A DNA stretch of 64,000 bases from JAZKDW01 sp040387375 (GTDB taxonomy: Bacteria > Pseudomonadota > Gammaproteobacteria > Burkholderiales > Burkholderiaceae_D): positions 91,614 to 155,613 of the forward strand of contig JAZKDW010000028.1 in NCBI GenBank assembly GCA_040387375.1. The letters run 5' to 3'. This document shows positions 61,669 to 64,000 of the stretch, in pieces. Made by a program: the position numbers and the translations under genes. Positions within the stretch are counted from its first letter, which is position 1, and the number at the start of each line of letters is the position of its first letter. The notes under the pieces were generated by a model, which was given only the letters and a program-made list of their open reading frames with translations, made no database searches and was not told where the DNA came from.

Positions 61669-63065
61669 TGTTCCGCGCCACCGACATCACGCGCCAGATC
61701 GGCCTTGGCACGCTGACCGCGCGTGCGGTGCTGGCCGAGACCGAAGCCCGCCTGCGTCAGCACGATGCGCAGCTCAACTGCTTCACCGCCACCACCTTCG
61801 AACGCGCGCACCGCGAGGCCGCCGCAATCGATGCGCTGCGCGCCAGCGGCAAGCCGCTGCCGCCGCTGGCCGGCGTGCCGTACGCGGTGAAAAACCTGTT
61901 CGATATCGAAGGTGTAGTGACGCTGTGCGGCGGCAAGGTCAATGAGAACAATGCGCCGGCCACAGCCGATGCCGAACTGGTCGCGCGCATGCGTGACGCC
62001 GGTGCAATCCTGATCGGCGCGCTCAACATGGACGAACACGCGTACGGCTTCACCACCGAAAACACACATTACGGCACGACGCGCAATCCGCATGACCGGT
62101 CGCGCATTGCCGGCGGTTCGTCGGGCGGATCGGCGGCAGCCGTTGCCAGCGGCATGGTGCCGCTGACGCTGGGCTCCGACACCAATGGATCGATCCGTGT
62201 GCCGGCATCGCTGTGCGGCATCTTTGGCCTGAAGCCGACCTACGCACGCCTTCCGCGTACCGGCACCTTCCCGTTTGTACACAGCTTTGACCATCTTGGC
62301 GTGTTCGCGTCCAGCGTGACCGACCTGGCCGCCGCCTACGACGTGATGCAGGGGCCGGATGTGCATGACCATGCATGCGCGCAGCGCGCGGCCGAACCGG
62401 TAAGCGCGGTTATCGGAACCTGGTCCGGCATGCGGGTCGCGGTGCTGGGCGGCTGGTTCCACGAATGGGCCGGCGACGCCGCGCGCAAGGCGGTCGCCGA
62501 TGCCGCCCGTGTGCTCGATGCGCGCGCGACGGTCGAGCTCAAGGGCGCGGAAGCGGCGCGTTCAGCCGCCTTCATCATCGGCGGCGCCGAGGGCGGCGCG
62601 CTGCACCACAAACGGCTGCTTACGGACTACGACAACCATGAACCGCTGTCGCGCGACCGGCTGGTGGCCGGCAGCCTGATCCCGGCTACATGGACCATAC
62701 AGGCGCAGCGCATCCGCCGCCAGGTGTACCTGGAGGCGCTGGCGCTGTTCGGACAATTCGATCTGCTGATTGCCCCGGCGACGCCGGTGCAAGCGCCATT
62801 GATCGGCACCGAAAACCTGGTCATCAACGGCCGCAGCGTGCCGGCGCGGCCGAGCATGGGATTGCTGACCCAGCCCATTTCCTGCATCGGCTTGCCGGTC
62901 TGCACCCCACCGCTGTGGCCGGCAATCGGCGCGCAGGGAGCGGCGGACTTGCCGATAGGCGTGCAATTGATTGCCGCACCGTGGCGCGAAGATCTTTGCC
63001 TGGCCGCGGCACGCGCGCTGGAAATTGCCGGTGTTGCGGTATGCCGGGAACCGGGGTTATCCTGA
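61665..63065 (+). CDS. atzE: AtzE-family amidohydrolase (1-carboxybiuret amidase type)
   Basis: A 466-residue amidase-signature enzyme. The triad is Lys76 (PYAVKNLFD), Ser152 (GGSSGGSAAAV) and Ser176 (DTNGSIRVPA), with the 24-residue Ser-Ser spacing of the family. VCTPPLWPAIG and DLPIGVQLIAAPWREDL lie near the C-terminus. AtzE of cyanurate degraders deaminates 1-carboxybiuret to 1,3-dicarboxyurea, upstream of allophanate. The pairing with DUF4089 supports the AtzE assignment over generic amidases; the natural substrate here is unproven. Confidence 0.85.
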   Translation: MMFRATDITRQIGLGTLTARAVLAETEARLRQHDAQLNCFTATTFERAHREAAAIDALRASGKPLPPLAGVPYAVKNLFDIEGVVTLCGGKVNENNAPATADAELVARMRDAGAILIGALNMDEHAYGFTTENTHYGTTRNPHDRSRIAGGSSGGSAAAVASGMVPLTLGSDTNGSIRVPASLCGIFGLKPTYARLPRTGTFPFVHSFDHLGVFASSVTDLAAAYDVMQGPDVHDHACAQRAAEPVSAVIGTWSGMRVAVLGGWFHEWAGDAARKAVADAARVLDARATVELKGAEAARSAAFIIGGAEGGALHHKRLLTDYDNHEPLSRDRLVAGSLIPATWTIQAQRIRRQVYLEALALFGQFDLLIAPATPVQAPLIGTENLVINGRSVPARPSMGLLTQPISCIGLPVCTPPLWPAIGAQGAADLPIGVQLIAAPWREDLCLAAARALEIAGVAVCREPGLS

Positions 63066-63100
63066 GCGCCCGACCAGATAAATTTTCCGATGGAATCCTG

Positions 63101-63844
63101 ATGCATATTTTCTCCGCCGCCGCCGTGCCGGGCAATGACAATCCGGCGACGATGGCCGACACTGCTTATGCGCGGCTCAAGGAAGATATTTTCGATTTCC
63201 GGCTGGTGCCGGGCGACCGTTTCTCGGAAACCACCGTTGCCGAACGGCTAGGCATGTCGCGCACGCCGGTGCGCGAGGCGCTGGCACGGCTGCAGCGAGA
63301 GGGTTATCTGGAAGTCCACATGCGCAGCGGCTGGTCGGTCAAGCCTTTCGATTTCGAACAGTTCGAACACCTGTACGACCTGCGCATGGTGCTGGAGACT
63401 ACTGCGGTGCGGCGACTGTGCGACAACGTCAGTGAAGGCGACGCCGCAGATGGTGCCTGCGAACCATTTACGGCGCTGAAGAATTTCTGGCTGGTGCCCG
63501 ACGCGGCGCGCCTGACCGACGGCAAACGTGTGGCTGACATGGATGAAAGTTTTCACATCACGCTGGTTGCCGCCGCCGGCAACCCGGAAATGGCGCGTGT
63601 GCATCGCGAAGTCACCGAGCGCATCCGCATCATTCGCCGGCTCGACTTCACGCAGCCAGCACGCATCGGCAATACCTATGACGAGCACGCGCAGATTCTG
63701 CGTGCGGTGATGGGACGGCGCGCCGACCAGGCCGCGATGTTGCTGCGCACACATATCGAGTCCAGCAAAGCCGAGGTGCGCAAGATCACGGTTCACCGTT
63801 TATACACCGCCCGCAAATCGCATGACGTCAATCTGTTGCCATAA
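63101..63844 (+). CDS. GntR-family regulator (FCD subfamily)
   Basis: A 247-residue regulator. The winged helix has AYARLKEDIFDFRLVPGDRF, SETTVAERLGMSRTPVREAL and LQREGYLEV. The FCD effector domain contains YDLRMVLETTAVRRLCDN and metal-type His residues (DMDESFHITLVAAAGNP, EHAQILRAVMGRRADQA). It lies 35 bp after atzE and probably senses a pathway metabolite to control the cluster. The open frame upstream overlaps atzE and is not regulator sequence. Confidence 0.9.
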   Translation: MHIFSAAAVPGNDNPATMADTAYARLKEDIFDFRLVPGDRFSETTVAERLGMSRTPVREALARLQREGYLEVHMRSGWSVKPFDFEQFEHLYDLRMVLETTAVRRLCDNVSEGDAADGACEPFTALKNFWLVPDAARLTDGKRVADMDESFHITLVAAAGNPEMARVHREVTERIRIIRRLDFTQPARIGNTYDEHAQILRAVMGRRADQAAMLLRTHIESSKAEVRKITVHRLYTARKSHDVNLLP

Positions 63845-63888
63845 TCCGCTCAGGCACCAGGAACCGCGCACAGCAATTTCTTAGTTTC

Positions 63889-63975
63889 GCAGGGTGGAAA
63901 AGCGCAGAGACTTCCACCGAATGTGGACACTGGCACACAGTCTTCCGGTGGAAGGCGTGCAGTTTTCCACCCTGC
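63889..63975. repeat. Palindromic element, family B copy 4
   Basis: GCAGGGTGGAAAA (63889-63901) and TTTTCCACCCTGC (63963-63975) are perfect inverted 13-mers, with inner CTTCCACCG and CGGTGGAAG forming a second stem. No coding sequence is seen from the gntR stop to the window end. Confidence 0.8.
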
Positions 63976-64000
63976 AACTGCTCGTTGAGACGTAACTATA

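Overview
The window is a continuous chromosomal segment of a GC-rich betaproteobacterium. Gene content and order point to Burkholderiales, most likely Oxalobacteraceae (relatives of Herminiimonas, Herbaspirillum or Collimonas). This placement is inferred from conserved blocks (recA-recX, hda-HAD-pcnB-folK-panB, grpE-dnaK-dnaJ, recN-nadK-hrcA, fur/bamE-dapB, leuS-lptE-holA-proA-hemJ) and a betaproteobacterial-type porin; no 16S gene is present. I saw no tRNA, rRNA, CRISPR array, phage or transposase gene.

Layout. 1-1.4 kb: recX (cut by the window edge) and recA, with a LexA box. 1.5-6.1 kb: a two-component system driving a small DUF4212 subunit and a sodium:solute symporter. 6.1-10.3 kb: a four-gene unit of circularly permuted ATP-grasp, alpha-E protein, transglutaminase-like protein and the proteasome-like protease Anbu. 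10.3-17.5 kb: purM, hda, a phosphatase, pcnB, folK, a DUF486 gene broken by a 157-bp inverted-repeat element with TA target duplication, a deoxynucleoside kinase, panB and carbonic anhydrase. 18-19.8 kb: a flavoprotein and a secreted DUF3047 protein. 20.2-24.9 kb: a complete Xanthomonas-style diffusible-signal-factor system, rpfF facing rpfC and rpfG.

25-38 kb: a chalcone-isomerase-fold protein, dnaJ, dnaK and grpE behind a sigma-32 promoter, hemH, a glycosyltransferase-like gene, recN, nadK, a HAD phosphatase, the heat-shock repressor hrcA, a phosphoesterase and fur. 38-48.5 kb: bamE, dapB, tonB-exbB-exbD, leuS, lptE, holA, proA, hemJ and a DsbA-fold isomerase. 48.7-56.6 kb: an rRNA-methyltransferase-like gene, a Bcr/CflA exporter, an acidic orphan, a GT39 glycosyltransferase coupled to a HAD-UbiA fusion, a porin and a small membrane protein.

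56.8-63.8 kb: a nitrogen-scavenging cluster behind a consensus sigma-54 promoter: allophanate hydrolase, an SsuABC-type transporter, a DUF4089 (AtzG-like) subunit, an AtzE-type amidase and an FCD-type GntR regulator. It probably imports and dismantles a ureido or biuret-like compound to ammonia and CO2.

Two families of palindromic intergenic repeats recur through the window: three copies of a ~170-bp family A and four copies of a GTAGGGTG-type family B. One family A copy carries a further nested palindromic insertion. The strongest leads are the Rpf signalling locus, the Anbu operon, the element inside the DUF486 gene, and the sigma-54-linked atz-like cluster.
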